Below are positions 1 through 8,411 of a DNA stretch of 64,000 bases, piece after piece (the first letter of the stretch is position 1; each line of letters begins with the position of its first letter). Origin of the DNA: Belliella aquatica (GTDB lineage: Bacteria > Bacteroidota > Bacteroidia > Cytophagales > Cyclobacteriaceae); NCBI RefSeq assembly GCF_014637795.1, contig NZ_BMFD01000006.1, positions 178,745-242,744 on the forward strand, in the 5' to 3' direction. The position numbers were made by a program, and so were the translations under genes. The notes beneath the pieces were generated by a model that saw only the letters and a program-made list of their open reading frames with translations, did not search any database and was not told where the DNA came from.

Positions 1-206
1 CCTACTTAAAGCTGCATGATAAGTCAGGTAAAAACTTCATCGAAAAAATCATCAAGGGTTTTGATAGTGTGATGACTCAATATGGTGTTGGGACTGTAGC
101 TGAAATCTATGATGGTGATCCCCCACACCGCCCAAAGGGAGCGATTTCGCAAGCATGGAGTGTAGGTGAGTTATTAAGAATGATGTATTTAGTGAACAAA
201 GTTTAA
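1..206 (+). CDS. Glycogen debranching enzyme, C-terminal end (partial)
   Basis: The frame is open from the window edge and ends at TAA 204-206. The visible 67 residues contain the YDGDPPHRPKGAISQAWSVGE stretch that is typical of the C-terminal (alpha/alpha)6 domain of amylo-alpha-1,6-glucosidases. The enzyme removes alpha-1,6 branches from glycogen or maltodextrin in the cytoplasm. It sits 9 bases upstream of a GT4 glycosyltransferase and a GH57 hydrolase, which supports an alpha-glucan operon. Most of the protein lies outside the window. Confidence 0.85.
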   Translation, partial: YLKLHDKSGKNFIEKIIKGFDSVMTQYGVGTVAEIYDGDPPHRPKGAISQAWSVGELLRMMYLVNKV

Positions 207-215
207 CGCTATTTT

Positions 216-1496
216 ATGAAGGTTTTAATGTTTGGGTGGGAATTCCCACCACATATATCTGGAGGTCTTGGAACAGCCTGTTATGGCTTGGTCAAAGGAC
301 TCGTTCATCACAAACAGGATATTATTTTTGTAGTTCCTAAACTATGGGGAGATGAGGAGCCTCTAGCGGATTTTGTTAATGCTAGCGGTGTGACCATAGA
401 TTATAGAGAAAAGAAATTCAAGCAGATTTGGAAGAATCTCACCTATTTGGAAGTAGGGAGTTTTTTAGTTCCTTATTTGGGGCCTGAGGAATTCAAAAAA
501 TATACTGATTATGCCATGCACGACAGGGTGGATGTAGATGAAAGTGTGTTTAGCAATAAATTTGAGTTTAGCGGTAAATATGGAAAAGACCTCATGAAGG
601 AAGTTTCCAGATATGCTTTAGTCGCGGCTCAAATCGCAAAATCAAAAGATCACGATGTCATTCATGCCCATGATTGGCTAGCCTATCCTGCGGGAATTGC
701 GGCCAAGCATATGAGCGGAAAACCACTTGTAGCGCATATCCACGCGACTGAATTTGACAGATCGGGAGAATCTGTAAACAAGCCAGTTTTTGATATTGAA
801 TATGCAGGACTTCATGCTGCTGACCATGTGGTCGCTGTTAGTCATCTGACAAGAAATATTGTCATCAACAAATATGGTGTTCATCCAGATAAAGTGAGTG
901 TACTCCACAATGCGGTGTTGGATGCAAGTATTATCGAGTCCAAAGTAAAGAAAAAGGTTCCTGAAAAAATTGTAACATTCCTGGGAAGGATTACTTTCCA
1001 AAAAGGGCCTGAGTATTTTGTAGAAGCAGCAAAAAAAGTCATCGATAGAGATCCAAATGTGAGGTTTGTCATGGCAGGTAATGGAGATCTGCTCAATAGG
1101 ATGATTGATCGAGTAGCAGAATTGGGTATGGGAACAAGGTTTCATTTTACAGGATTCCTCAAAGGTCAAGATGTAGATGACATGTACGCCATGTCAGATG
1201 TGTATGTGATGCCATCTGTTTCTGAGCCATTTGGAATTGCACCTCTAGAGGCGGTCAGGCACAATACTCCAGTGATTATCTCCAAGCAATCGGGAGTAGC
1301 TGAAGTTTTGCAAAATGCTGTCAAGATTGATTTTTGGGATGTCGATGCGATGGCAGATGCCATTTTTGCCTTGCTTCATTATCCGAGCATTTCCAAAATG
1401 TTCAAAGAATTAGGTAGCGAAGAATTGAAAAATTTAAAATGGGAACACGTCGCTGCCAAATTAGTCACTGTTTATGAAAAAATAACTAAAGAATAG
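216..1496 (+). CDS. GT4 family glycosyltransferase, glycogen-synthase-like
   Basis: A 426-residue GT-B fold glycosyltransferase. The N-terminus MKVLMFGWEFPPHISGGLGT resembles the nucleotide-sugar synthase N-domain of glycogen/starch synthases (GG loop at residues 16-17). The C-terminal half carries a GRITFQKGPEYF start and the SEPFGIAPLEAV motif (about residues 336-347), the E-x7-E signature of GT4/GT5 enzymes. The likely role is transfer of glucose onto an alpha-glucan chain. It lies between the debranching enzyme and a GH57 enzyme with gaps of 9 and 2 bases, so co-transcription is expected. The exact donor and acceptor cannot be told from sequence alone. Confidence 0.85.
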   Translation: MKVLMFGWEFPPHISGGLGTACYGLVKGLVHHKQDIIFVVPKLWGDEEPLADFVNASGVTIDYREKKFKQIWKNLTYLEVGSFLVPYLGPEEFKKYTDYAMHDRVDVDESVFSNKFEFSGKYGKDLMKEVSRYALVAAQIAKSKDHDVIHAHDWLAYPAGIAAKHMSGKPLVAHIHATEFDRSGESVNKPVFDIEYAGLHAADHVVAVSHLTRNIVINKYGVHPDKVSVLHNAVLDASIIESKVKKKVPEKIVTFLGRITFQKGPEYFVEAAKKVIDRDPNVRFVMAGNGDLLNRMIDRVAELGMGTRFHFTGFLKGQDVDDMYAMSDVYVMPSVSEPFGIAPLEAVRHNTPVIISKQSGVAEVLQNAVKIDFWDVDAMADAIFALLHYPSISKMFKELGSEELKNLKWEHVAAKLVTVYEKITKE

Positions 1497-1498
1497 CC

Positions 1499-2707
1499 AT
1501 GAGAACGATCTGTTTTTATTTTCAAGTACATCAGCCTTTAAGGATTAAGCCTTATCGTTTTTTTGACATAGGTGATGATCATTATTATTGGGACGATTAC
1601 AGCAATAAAAGTATCATGCGTAAAGTAGCACAAAAATGCTATCTACCCATGAATGCACTTCTGTTAGACTTGATCAACCATTATAATGGGGCTTTTAAAG
1701 TCAGTTTTTCAATTTCAGGCGTTTGTTTAGATCAGTTTGAAGCTTATGCACCTGATGTACTCGAGAGTTTTAAGAAACTCGTGGCTACGGGTCATGTGGA
1801 ATTGTTGAGTGAGACCGATGGTCATGCATTGTGTGCCTTAAAAAGTAAGGATGAGTTCACCAGAATGGTGAAAACACATAAGGAAAAAATCAAAAAGCAT
1901 TTTGATGGCTATGAGCCAAGGGTGTTTAGAAATACAGAATTGATCTATTCAGATTCTATCGGTGCTACAGTAGCAGAGATGGGTTATGAGGGGATTTTGA
2001 CAGAAGGAGCTAAGCATATCTTGGGCTGGAAGAGTCCAAATTATGTTTACCAAAATTCAATCAAACCTGAGCTGAAAGTCCTCTTGAAAAACTTCCAACT
2101 CAGTGATGATATTGCTTTCAGATTTTCAAATAAAACTTGGGCAGATTATCCATTGACCACTGACAAATTTGTCAGATGGATCAATAATATTCCAAAAGAA
2201 GAAGAAACATTAAACCTATTTATGGATTATGAAACCTTCGGAGAGCATCAATGGGCAGATTCAGGAATATTTGAATTTATGAGAGCATTGCCAAATGCGG
2301 TATTCAACGGCAGTGATTTTGGTTTTTCTACTCCATCAGAAGTTCTCAAAGGCGCGAAGATGATTTCTACAATTCACGTCCCAACACCTATTTCTTGGGC
2401 TGATGAAGAGCGGGATTTGACAGCTTGGTTGGGGAATGATTTGCAAGATGAGGCCTTTGGAAAGCTCTATGAATTAGAGGAAAAGGTCAAGCAGATCGAT
2501 GATGCTGAGATTCAAAGGGATTGGGTTTATTTACAAACATCTGATCACTTCTATTATATGTGTACCAAGTTTTTCTCAGATGGAGATATTCACGCCTATT
2601 TTAGCCCTTACGATTCTCCTTATGATGCATTTATCAATTATATGAATGTATTAAGTGATTTTATTCTCAGAGTAGATAAAAGGATAAAAGAGAAAAACGC
2701 CAAATGA
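1499..2707 (+). CDS. Glycoside hydrolase family 57 (alpha-amylase/glucanotransferase-like)
   Basis: A 402-residue cytoplasmic GH57 protein without signal peptide. GH57 conserved regions are visible: VHQPLR at residues 10-15, the putative nucleophile region RNTELIYSD (about 143-151), and MDYETFGEHQW (about 242-252) holding the putative acid/base aspartate. GH57 members hydrolyse or transfer alpha-1,4-glucan. The gene starts 2 bases after the GT4 gene and overlaps the next gene by 4 bases, so translational coupling is likely. Its position points to storage-glucan turnover. The exact activity (amylase, 4-alpha-glucanotransferase or branching) is not resolved. Confidence 0.88.
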   Translation: MRTICFYFQVHQPLRIKPYRFFDIGDDHYYWDDYSNKSIMRKVAQKCYLPMNALLLDLINHYNGAFKVSFSISGVCLDQFEAYAPDVLESFKKLVATGHVELLSETDGHALCALKSKDEFTRMVKTHKEKIKKHFDGYEPRVFRNTELIYSDSIGATVAEMGYEGILTEGAKHILGWKSPNYVYQNSIKPELKVLLKNFQLSDDIAFRFSNKTWADYPLTTDKFVRWINNIPKEEETLNLFMDYETFGEHQWADSGIFEFMRALPNAVFNGSDFGFSTPSEVLKGAKMISTIHVPTPISWADEERDLTAWLGNDLQDEAFGKLYELEEKVKQIDDAEIQRDWVYLQTSDHFYYMCTKFFSDGDIHAYFSPYDSPYDAFINYMNVLSDFILRVDKRIKEKNAK

Positions 2708-3228
2708 AAATGAGATCCTGGATATATTTTGTTTTGATTGGGGCGGTTCTAAGTGCCTGTCATCTGAAAATTGATCAGAAAAATGATAAAGTAGAGTCTA
2801 GTAAAAAAGAATTGATCATTACGCGATTTGATAGACCTGATGCGAGTATTCTCAAGGGAGTACATATTCCTGCAGACAAATCATATTTTTATACTTCGGG
2901 ATTGGTAGCAGATGCGATCAATCCTGAAGCCGTACCAGGGACTTACGAGCGCTACGGCAATACCTATCAGCAAAGCATCAGTACCCTAGAAAAAATCAAA
3001 GCTACTTTGAAAGAAGCTGATTTTGAGATGGAAGATGTGTTTTTCCTTCGAGTTTACTTGGCTCCAGATCAAGATGGCAAAGTAGATTGGCAGGCTTGGT
3101 TTGATGCCTATGGGGAGTATTTCAATAATGATGAAAATCCGAATAAAGTAGCGAGAAGTACCATCGCTGTTTATGCTTTAGCCAATCCTGATTTACTAAT
3201 AGAAATCGAAGCAGTAGCTGCAAAATGA
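2704..3228 (+). CDS. RidA/YjgF-family protein with lipoprotein signal
   Basis: A 174-residue protein with an N-terminal signal ending in the lipobox LSAC (Cys about residue 19), so it is predicted to be lipid-anchored outside the cytoplasm. The rest looks like a RidA/YjgF/L-PSP domain (from about residue 40: ADKSYFYTSGLVADAINP, then LEKIKATLKEADFEMEDV and VARSTIAVYALANPDLLIEIEAVA). Cytosolic RidA removes reactive enamines; exported paralogues have no settled role. ATG overlaps the GH57 stop in an ATGA arrangement. An extracytoplasmic RidA in an alpha-glucan operon is odd. Confidence 0.8.
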   Translation: MKMRSWIYFVLIGAVLSACHLKIDQKNDKVESSKKELIITRFDRPDASILKGVHIPADKSYFYTSGLVADAINPEAVPGTYERYGNTYQQSISTLEKIKATLKEADFEMEDVFFLRVYLAPDQDGKVDWQAWFDAYGEYFNNDENPNKVARSTIAVYALANPDLLIEIEAVAAK

Positions 3229-3647
3229 AAAAACGCTCATTATTAATAGCCTTCTGCTTGGTTTTTTCTTTGTCTTCTTGTGATGTGGAGGATGTTTTTA
3301 AGGGACTCAAATGGGGCATGGATAATTTTATTGGAGAGGGTTTCTTGCCTTCCGATGAGATAGTTGCTTTAGGAGCTTTTCAGAGAACAGAAGTGAATCT
3401 GCAGCAGAAAACAGAAAATGGTGAAGCTGCCGGTACGATTGAGTTGAAGCTTTATAATGGAAATTCTGAAGCGCTAAGATTTAATGAAGAGGGCACAGCT
3501 AGAAAATGTGCAGAGCTATATGCGGAAGGTTTTTCAAAGATTGAAGATTACCAAAAAATTATGATTTATCTGATTCAAACGGACCCGTTTAATCCAGACA
3601 ATATCGCGATAACCGAATATGTATTTGAAGTCAAAGATTTCCTTTAA
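3225..3647 (+). CDS. Small putative lipoprotein of unknown function
   Basis: A 140-residue protein with a signal peptide and lipobox LSSC (Cys about residue 19). I do not recognise the family. The mature part is mixed alpha/beta with no visible catalytic motif. The sequence after residue 40 (EIVALGAFQRTEVNLQQKTENGEAAGTIELKLYNG) looks like a beta-rich domain. The start overlaps the RidA stop by 4 bases, which places it as the last gene of the glycogen-related operon. A following AT-rich gap of about 150 bases contains several imperfect ATTAATAGT-like repeats. Confidence 0.65.
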   Translation: MKKRSLLIAFCLVFSLSSCDVEDVFKGLKWGMDNFIGEGFLPSDEIVALGAFQRTEVNLQQKTENGEAAGTIELKLYNGNSEALRFNEEGTARKCAELYAEGFSKIEDYQKIMIYLIQTDPFNPDNIAITEYVFEVKDFL

Positions 3648-3796
3648 TTAATAGTTATTTATTAATAGTAGATTAGTTATTAATTAGGCGAAGCATTATA
3701 TTTTAAAATTGGATTAGAGACTAATACGAAAGAGGAGATTCCGTTTCTATTAATAAGCGATAAAAATAAATTTACTCAAATAAACTCCCCAGCTTT

Positions 3797-4075
3797 ATGA
3801 ATTTGAATCAAGAATTTCAACACCCACCTGTCAACACCTCAGATTGGTTTTTGACAGTATTTATTGCCAATATCCCGCTAATAGGTTTTATTATGCTTAT
3901 TGTATGGGCTTTGGACAAAAATGGAAACCCTAGCAAAGCTAACTGGGCAAAAGCCAAACTTCTTTGGATTGCCATTGCATTTGGAATTGGTATAATAATC
4001 TTTATGTTTATTGGATTTGGAGCAATTTCCGGGATATTCGATAATTTTAACCCAGATGAATTCGATATAAGTTAA
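3797..4075 (+). CDS. Small two-helix membrane protein, unknown function
   Basis: A 92-residue protein with two hydrophobic segments, about residues 18-40 (WFLTVFIANIPLIGFIMLIVW) and 54-80 (LLWIAIAFGIGIIIFMFIGF). A charged loop, DKNGNPSKANWAKAK, separates them. The family is not recognised by name, but the layout is common among short Bacteroidota membrane proteins. Its TAA shares one base with the ATG of the following HAD hydrolase (TAATG), so the two are probably translated together. Confidence 0.6.
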   Translation: MNLNQEFQHPPVNTSDWFLTVFIANIPLIGFIMLIVWALDKNGNPSKANWAKAKLLWIAIAFGIGIIIFMFIGFGAISGIFDNFNPDEFDIS

Positions 4076-4890
4076 TGCAAATTAAAGCGATTTGTACCGA
4101 TATTGATGGTACTTTACTCAATGGGGACAGAGTTTTGTCCCCAAGATTACTTCAAGCGATAGCGCGATTACCCAAAGATTTCCCAATTATACTCGCTTCT
4201 TCTCGGATGCCTGATGCCATGCGCCATTTGCAGCAGGATATGGGTAGACTTGGTGAGCCCTTGATTTGTTATAATGGAGGTTTTGTCATCCATGACGAGC
4301 AAAAGGAGATCATCGATGATGTGTCGATTTCACTTGATCATTGCGAAGCATTGGTCAAAATCGCCAAAGGAACGCAGGTGCATGTGAGTCTTTATCAAGG
4401 AGAGGATTGGTTTGAACCTCAATATGACTATTGGGCAGAACGGGAAGCGAGAAATACGCGGGTAGATCCCACTGTTCAACCCTTAGATCAGGTTTTGGCC
4501 TTGTGGAAATCAAGAAAAAAAGGAGCGCACAAAGTGATGTGTATGGGACCTGCAGAAGAGATTGACTTTTTCTTCCAAAATGCGCAACAACACCTTGGAG
4601 AAGACTTGCACCTCTACCGCTCAAAAGACACCTATATAGAAATTGCACCTAAATCAATATCCAAAGCATCAGCACTTGAGTTGCTACTCGATCGAAAATA
4701 TCAAATAAGGATGGATGAAGTGATGGCTTTTGGAGATAATTATAATGATATAGAAATGCTCCAAGCTGTAGGGATGGGAGTAGCTGTTGGCAACGCACGA
4801 GCGGAAGTCAAGGCAATTTCAGATCGAGTGACTTTGAGTAATAAAGAAGATGGAGTAGCGGTGATGATTGAGGAGGTGTTGTTGGGATAA
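4075..4890 (+). CDS. Cof-type HAD-IIB family hydrolase
   Basis: A 271-residue cytoplasmic phosphatase of the HAD superfamily, subclass IIB. Motif I is TDIDGTLLNG (residues 8-17, nucleophile first Asp). Motif II is ASSRM, motif III has the conserved Lys near ISKASAL, and motif IV is GDNYNDIEML (about 219-228). These enzymes hydrolyse sugar phosphates, FMN or related small phosphates; the substrate is not predictable here. It is coupled to the upstream membrane protein by a one-base overlap. Confidence 0.85.
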   Translation: MQIKAICTDIDGTLLNGDRVLSPRLLQAIARLPKDFPIILASSRMPDAMRHLQQDMGRLGEPLICYNGGFVIHDEQKEIIDDVSISLDHCEALVKIAKGTQVHVSLYQGEDWFEPQYDYWAEREARNTRVDPTVQPLDQVLALWKSRKKGAHKVMCMGPAEEIDFFFQNAQQHLGEDLHLYRSKDTYIEIAPKSISKASALELLLDRKYQIRMDEVMAFGDNYNDIEMLQAVGMGVAVGNARAEVKAISDRVTLSNKEDGVAVMIEEVLLG

Positions 4891-5036
4891 AACTTTCGAA
4901 AATATATTGAAATTGTAAAAATATTGACTGAGGATCGATTGATAAATAAATTTCAATTTAGATCAAGCATATTCGATTTCAATGAATCTACTACTTATGA
5001 ATTATTATTTGGATCAAGATTTATACCTACTGAAAT

Positions 5037-5249
5037 ATGAAAAATTTTGAATTTAAGATCAGTATGTTCGTATCGATTTTATTGCTAATGATGTTGTTTG
5101 TTCATTTTGTGCCAAGTTTGGATAAGTCATTAGCTTTTAATGCATACAAAAGTGTATTTGTAGTAATAGGAATCCAAAATATTTTATTCGTAATTATTTT
5201 AATCTTCTCTTTTATTTTAACTGTAAAATTAGGATTGAAAAAGAAATAA
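5037..5249 (+). CDS. Short membrane protein, unknown function
   Basis: A 70-residue ORF with two strongly hydrophobic stretches (about residues 8-26 and 41-64) and a basic C-terminus (KLGLKKK), as in a two-pass inner-membrane protein. No family is recognised. It stands alone between the HAD gene and a convergent DUF2461 gene. The AT content is high, and a spurious ORF is possible. Confidence 0.4.
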   Translation: MKNFEFKISMFVSILLLMMLFVHFVPSLDKSLAFNAYKSVFVVIGIQNILFVIILIFSFILTVKLGLKKK

Positions 5250-5293
5250 TGCTCTAGGATAACTATCTTATATATTTTTTTCTTCATACTTTC

Positions 5294-5974
5294 TTACAAC
5301 AACCCCTCCCCACTTTCAGCTTCATCTACTGCCTTGTGAAGGAAATCGTGAAAAGGTTTCATCAGCCTGAAGGTATCAAGGGTTTTGGTCTTGAAATTGC
5401 CAGAAGAAATGTCTTTATCAGCCAAAGGCGTAGATACGATAAAACTCTTGTATCTCAGCAAATCAATATGTGGATGCTCGGCATCATAATCTCTTGGGCT
5501 TGTTTTGAGTTGCTCGCCTTCCAAGCTGGAAAAATGTTTCTTGAAAGTGGGTTCATTGAGGATCTTAAGTAGTTCTTCTCCAGAGTAATCGATTTCTTGA
5601 CGAATTTTTTTCAGGATATCAGCGGGAGGCATCCATATTCCGCCAGCGATGAAACTGCCACCGGGTTGTATATGGAGATAATACCCTGGATCATTGGATT
5701 TTTTACCTCCTACGGAGAAGTATGCTGCTAAATTGGTTTTGTAAGGGGCTTTGTTTGCAGAAAAACGGATATCTCTATTTTGCCTGAAAACACAATCTTT
5801 GGCTTTAAAAGCCGTCAATGCAGGCTCCCAAGAGGTTATGCCGCCTAACAATTCTCCTACATCTTCAATAAACTCCCCTCTCACCTTCTGATACCAATCC
5901 CGATTGGCATCCATCCATTCTTTGGAGTTGTTACTGGCTAATTCTTTTAGAAAATCAAGGTATGGAGTTGGCAT
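5294..5974 (-). CDS. DUF2461 family protein
   Basis: A 226-residue protein matching DUF2461 (TIGR02453 type): the N-terminus TPYLDFLKELASNNSKEWMDANRDWY, then VFRQNRDIRFSANKAPYKTNLAAYF (about residues 62-86) and the GGYY/HIQPGGSFIAGGIWMPP block. The family is widespread in Bacteroidota and its biochemical role is not established. It is a single gene, convergent with the small membrane protein. No signal peptide is seen, so it should be cytoplasmic. Confidence 0.85.
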   Translation of the reverse strand: MPTPYLDFLKELASNNSKEWMDANRDWYQKVRGEFIEDVGELLGGITSWEPALTAFKAKDCVFRQNRDIRFSANKAPYKTNLAAYFSVGGKKSNDPGYYLHIQPGGSFIAGGIWMPPADILKKIRQEIDYSGEELLKILNEPTFKKHFSSLEGEQLKTSPRDYDAEHPHIDLLRYKSFIVSTPLADKDISSGNFKTKTLDTFRLMKPFHDFLHKAVDEAESGEGLL

Positions 5975-6309
5975 AATAATAGGATTTTTTGTAAAAGTAA
6001 CACGAGAATTGAGGAGAGGTTCGAAAAGAGAAAAATTTTAATGTATAAAAAGTATTTTTTTTGACGATTAAAACATCCTTCAAAGAAGATGGAGGATGTT
6101 TTTTAGTTGATTTATTAATTAACTCGGTGACAACCTAATAAAAAGTTTTTATAAAAGCTTGCAGGTAAAAATTACTTTTTTACTTTTAGAGAAATAAAAA
6201 ATCTTTTTAAAATTATAGAAAATTGAGAATTATATATAGACCATCAATTAAAACTAAATATTAGCACATTGATTTTTTTTATAATCTTTATTAGTATTAA
6301 AAAATAGAA
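5975..6309. other. 335-base AT-rich intergenic region with one hairpin
   Basis: This divergent gap lies between the DUF2461 gene and the outer-membrane-like gene. I see no ORF of substance. The only clear structure is a terminator-like hairpin at 6070-6102. The rest is very AT-rich and probably carries the two divergent promoters, which I could not pin down. Confidence 0.5.
6070..6104. terminator. Terminator-like hairpin without an obvious upstream gene
   Basis: The arms AAAACATCC (6070-6078) and GGATGTTTT (6094-6102) are perfectly complementary around a 15-base loop, with A-rich and T-rich flanks that would work in both directions. No gene ends here: DUF2461 starts at 5974 going left and the next gene starts at 6310 going right. 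It could be a leader attenuator of the DUF2461 transcript or a leftover terminator. Confidence 0.55.
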
Positions 6310-6966
6310 ATGAAAAAAATATTACTACTCACAATAATTACATTTATTTCTTACATTCAACTTTCAGCTCAAAAATTTGATAAGATATTGGAAAAATCTA
6401 ATCTGAATTTTAATTATGGCATATCACATGATTTTTTTGCAAAAAGTATTGATAGTGGAGGGCCTGGTAATACTTTGGATTTAACTGAACGAGATGTTTG
6501 GGGTCAAATCTTTGGATTTGAATACAGCTATCGATTGAAAGGTAAAAATGAGATAGGTTTTGGGTTTTCAAAACAAGTCCATAGAAGAGTTTACAATCAA
6601 TCGATAAATACTAGCTTTACCACAATAAATTTTGATGATAATCTATTAAGAAATTCAAAAAATTTCCACTCTATACATTGGAAAAGGCATCTAATTGAAG
6701 ATAAACTTTTGACAACTGTTGGTTTCTATAATTTGAGATATCGAGATGAAGACATCGGGATTATAGCTATCTCTGACGAAACTATAGTAAATATTAGAAA
6801 TTCAGTAAGAGTAATTGATTTTGGTGTTTGGGTTGGATTGGAATACTATTATGATATTAGAAATTTCCAGGTTGGATTAAGATCTAGATTATTCTACACA
6901 CAAGGGTATAGCTTTGATAGTTTCGAAAGTTTTGAGTTTACTCCAGTGATCAAGTTCAAGCTCTAG
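6310..6966 (+). CDS. Putative outer-membrane beta-barrel protein, unknown
   Basis: A 218-residue protein with a signal peptide (hydrophobic residues 4-18, cleavage predicted after LSAQ, about residue 20). The mature part alternates polar and hydrophobic residues with frequent aromatics (NLNFNYGISHDFF, IFGFEYSYRL, NEIGFGFSKQVHRR, VGLRSRLFYTQGYSF). It ends in FTPVIKFKL, typical of the last strand of an outer-membrane barrel. No named family is recognised. The gene is monocistronic, with a bidirectional terminator after it. Confidence 0.6.
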   Translation: MKKILLLTIITFISYIQLSAQKFDKILEKSNLNFNYGISHDFFAKSIDSGGPGNTLDLTERDVWGQIFGFEYSYRLKGKNEIGFGFSKQVHRRVYNQSINTSFTTINFDDNLLRNSKNFHSIHWKRHLIEDKLLTTVGFYNLRYRDEDIGIIAISDETIVNIRNSVRVIDFGVWVGLEYYYDIRNFQVGLRSRLFYTQGYSFDSFESFEFTPVIKFKL

Positions 6967-6998
6967 AAATATAGTCGAGTAAGCTTATTAAATTTGAT

Positions 6999-7036
6999 AA
7001 ACTCCCTATATGATGAGAAATCAATTAGGGAGTTTT
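6999..7036. terminator. Bidirectional terminator between convergent genes
   Basis: The perfect arms AAACTCCCT (6999-7007) and AGGGAGTTT (7027-7035) are followed by a T-run on the plus strand and preceded by A residues for the minus strand. The hairpin lies between the stop of the barrel protein and the murF stop, so it can serve both. Confidence 0.8.
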
Positions 7037-8338
7037 TTATATAAAATCAACCAACCCCTCCAATTTCATTCCCCTACTACCTTTGATCAGGATCAGATGA
7101 TCTTCGAATTTGGAGTCTTGAAGCCAGTTTCGGAAGGAAAAAGGATCTGGGAAATAGAGTGCTTTCATCGGAGCTTTGGCCAAAGCCGCTTGAGTATGCT
7201 TTCCGGCAAAGCAGATTTTATTAAAATCATATTGGCTGACCAATTCACCTAATTTCTCGTGTTCGACTTGGGTGCTATCACCAAGTTCGTACATGTCGCC
7301 CAAGATGATCATCTTGTGTTTTTTCCCAGTCATCTCGCCAAAAGTCTTGATCGCCACTTCCATACTCGAAGGGTTGGCGTTGTATGCATCTAAGATGATC
7401 AAGTTGCTTCTCTTCTCGACCAATTGGGAGCGCATATTGGAAGGCTTGTAATTGACGATAGCCTGAACTGCCTTTTCTATAGGTACACCGAAAAACTTAC
7501 CCAAAGTAATAGCAGTGGCGATATTTCCAAAGTTATATGCTCCTATCATGGAACTGAGATGTGTTGCTTCGCTTCCTTCTACTTTGAATCTTACAAAGGG
7601 ATTGGCATCGAAAAATTCGACTTCACAGAAATCTCCTTTTGCAGGGTAGAGAATTGGATTTTCAAATCGCTTGGCCATGTTGGAAAGGATAGTATCTTGA
7701 GAATTGATAAAGACTGTTCCTTTGTTCTCTCTAAGATGTTGAAAAAGTTCTGTTTTTGTTTTCAATACACCCTCAGCTCCGCCCATTCCTTCCAAGTGAG
7801 CTTTCCCAATATTGGTGATAAACCCATGTGTAGGTTCTGCGATGTCACAAAGCTCTTTGATATCGCCTTGCTTGTTGGCGCCCATCTCTACAATCGCGAT
7901 CTCGGTATCTTTTTCTATTGCGAGCAAAGTTAATGGCACTCCAATGTGGTTGTTCAGATTCCCTACTGTGGCTGAGGTTTTGAACTTTTGTTTTAGGACG
8001 ACGTGAAGGAGTTCTTTGGATGTGGTTTTCCCATTGCTTCCAGTCAAACCAATAATTGGAATGCTGATTTGTCTTCTGTGATGCAGGGCAAGTTGCTGTA
8101 AAGCAGTCAAAACATCATCAACGAGAAAATATTTCGGGTCACTATTCGGGATTACTTTTGCTTCATCTACCACTACCAAAGCGGCACCTATTTCCAATGC
8201 TTGTGCTGCGAATGTATTGGCATTGAAATTTGGTCCTTTAAGTGCAAAAAATATATTTCCTTGATCAATTTTCCTTGTATCGGTGCTGATGCCTGAGGAT
8301 TTGAGAAAGTGTTGGTAGAGAAGTTCGATGTTCATCAT
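7037..8338 (-). CDS. murF: UDP-N-acetylmuramoyl-tripeptide--D-alanyl-D-alanine ligase
   Basis: A 433-residue Mur ligase. Its domains in order are an N-terminal UDP-binding region with STDTRKIDQGNIFFALKGPNFNAN (about residues 18-41), the ATP P-loop TGSNGKTT (99-106), the EMGAN motif in the central domain, and a C-terminal domain with DAYNANPSSME (substrate/ligase signature). MurF adds D-Ala-D-Ala to the peptidoglycan precursor in the cytoplasm. The length fits the family. It stands alone rather than in a dcw cluster, as is common for murF in Cytophagales. ATG 8338 is preceded by a close alternative ATG (residue 2). Confidence 0.95.
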   Translation of the reverse strand: MMNIELLYQHFLKSSGISTDTRKIDQGNIFFALKGPNFNANTFAAQALEIGAALVVVDEAKVIPNSDPKYFLVDDVLTALQQLALHHRRQISIPIIGLTGSNGKTTSKELLHVVLKQKFKTSATVGNLNNHIGVPLTLLAIEKDTEIAIVEMGANKQGDIKELCDIAEPTHGFITNIGKAHLEGMGGAEGVLKTKTELFQHLRENKGTVFINSQDTILSNMAKRFENPILYPAKGDFCEVEFFDANPFVRFKVEGSEATHLSSMIGAYNFGNIATAITLGKFFGVPIEKAVQAIVNYKPSNMRSQLVEKRSNLIILDAYNANPSSMEVAIKTFGEMTGKKHKMIILGDMYELGDSTQVEHEKLGELVSQYDFNKICFAGKHTQAALAKAPMKALYFPDPFSFRNWLQDSKFEDHLILIKGSRGMKLEGLVDFI

Positions 8339-8411
8339 TAATTTTACAATTAGACTTTAAAATTAAGATATTCGAAACATCTTTATCAAAATTCTGTCGT
8401 TATTTATATCC

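Noticed and set aside
678..1169. Minus-strand open frame opposite the GT4 gene
   Set aside because: It is antisense to a well-supported gene, has no recognisable motif, and its residue composition (many His, Cys, Phe) is typical of a shadow frame.
3648..3796. Possible regulatory repeats (ATTAATAGT) after the glycogen operon
   Set aside because: They are imperfect and in very AT-rich DNA, so they may be chance.
7424..7933. Plus-strand open frame opposite murF
   Set aside because: Antisense to a fully conserved Mur ligase, no family features, no promoter.
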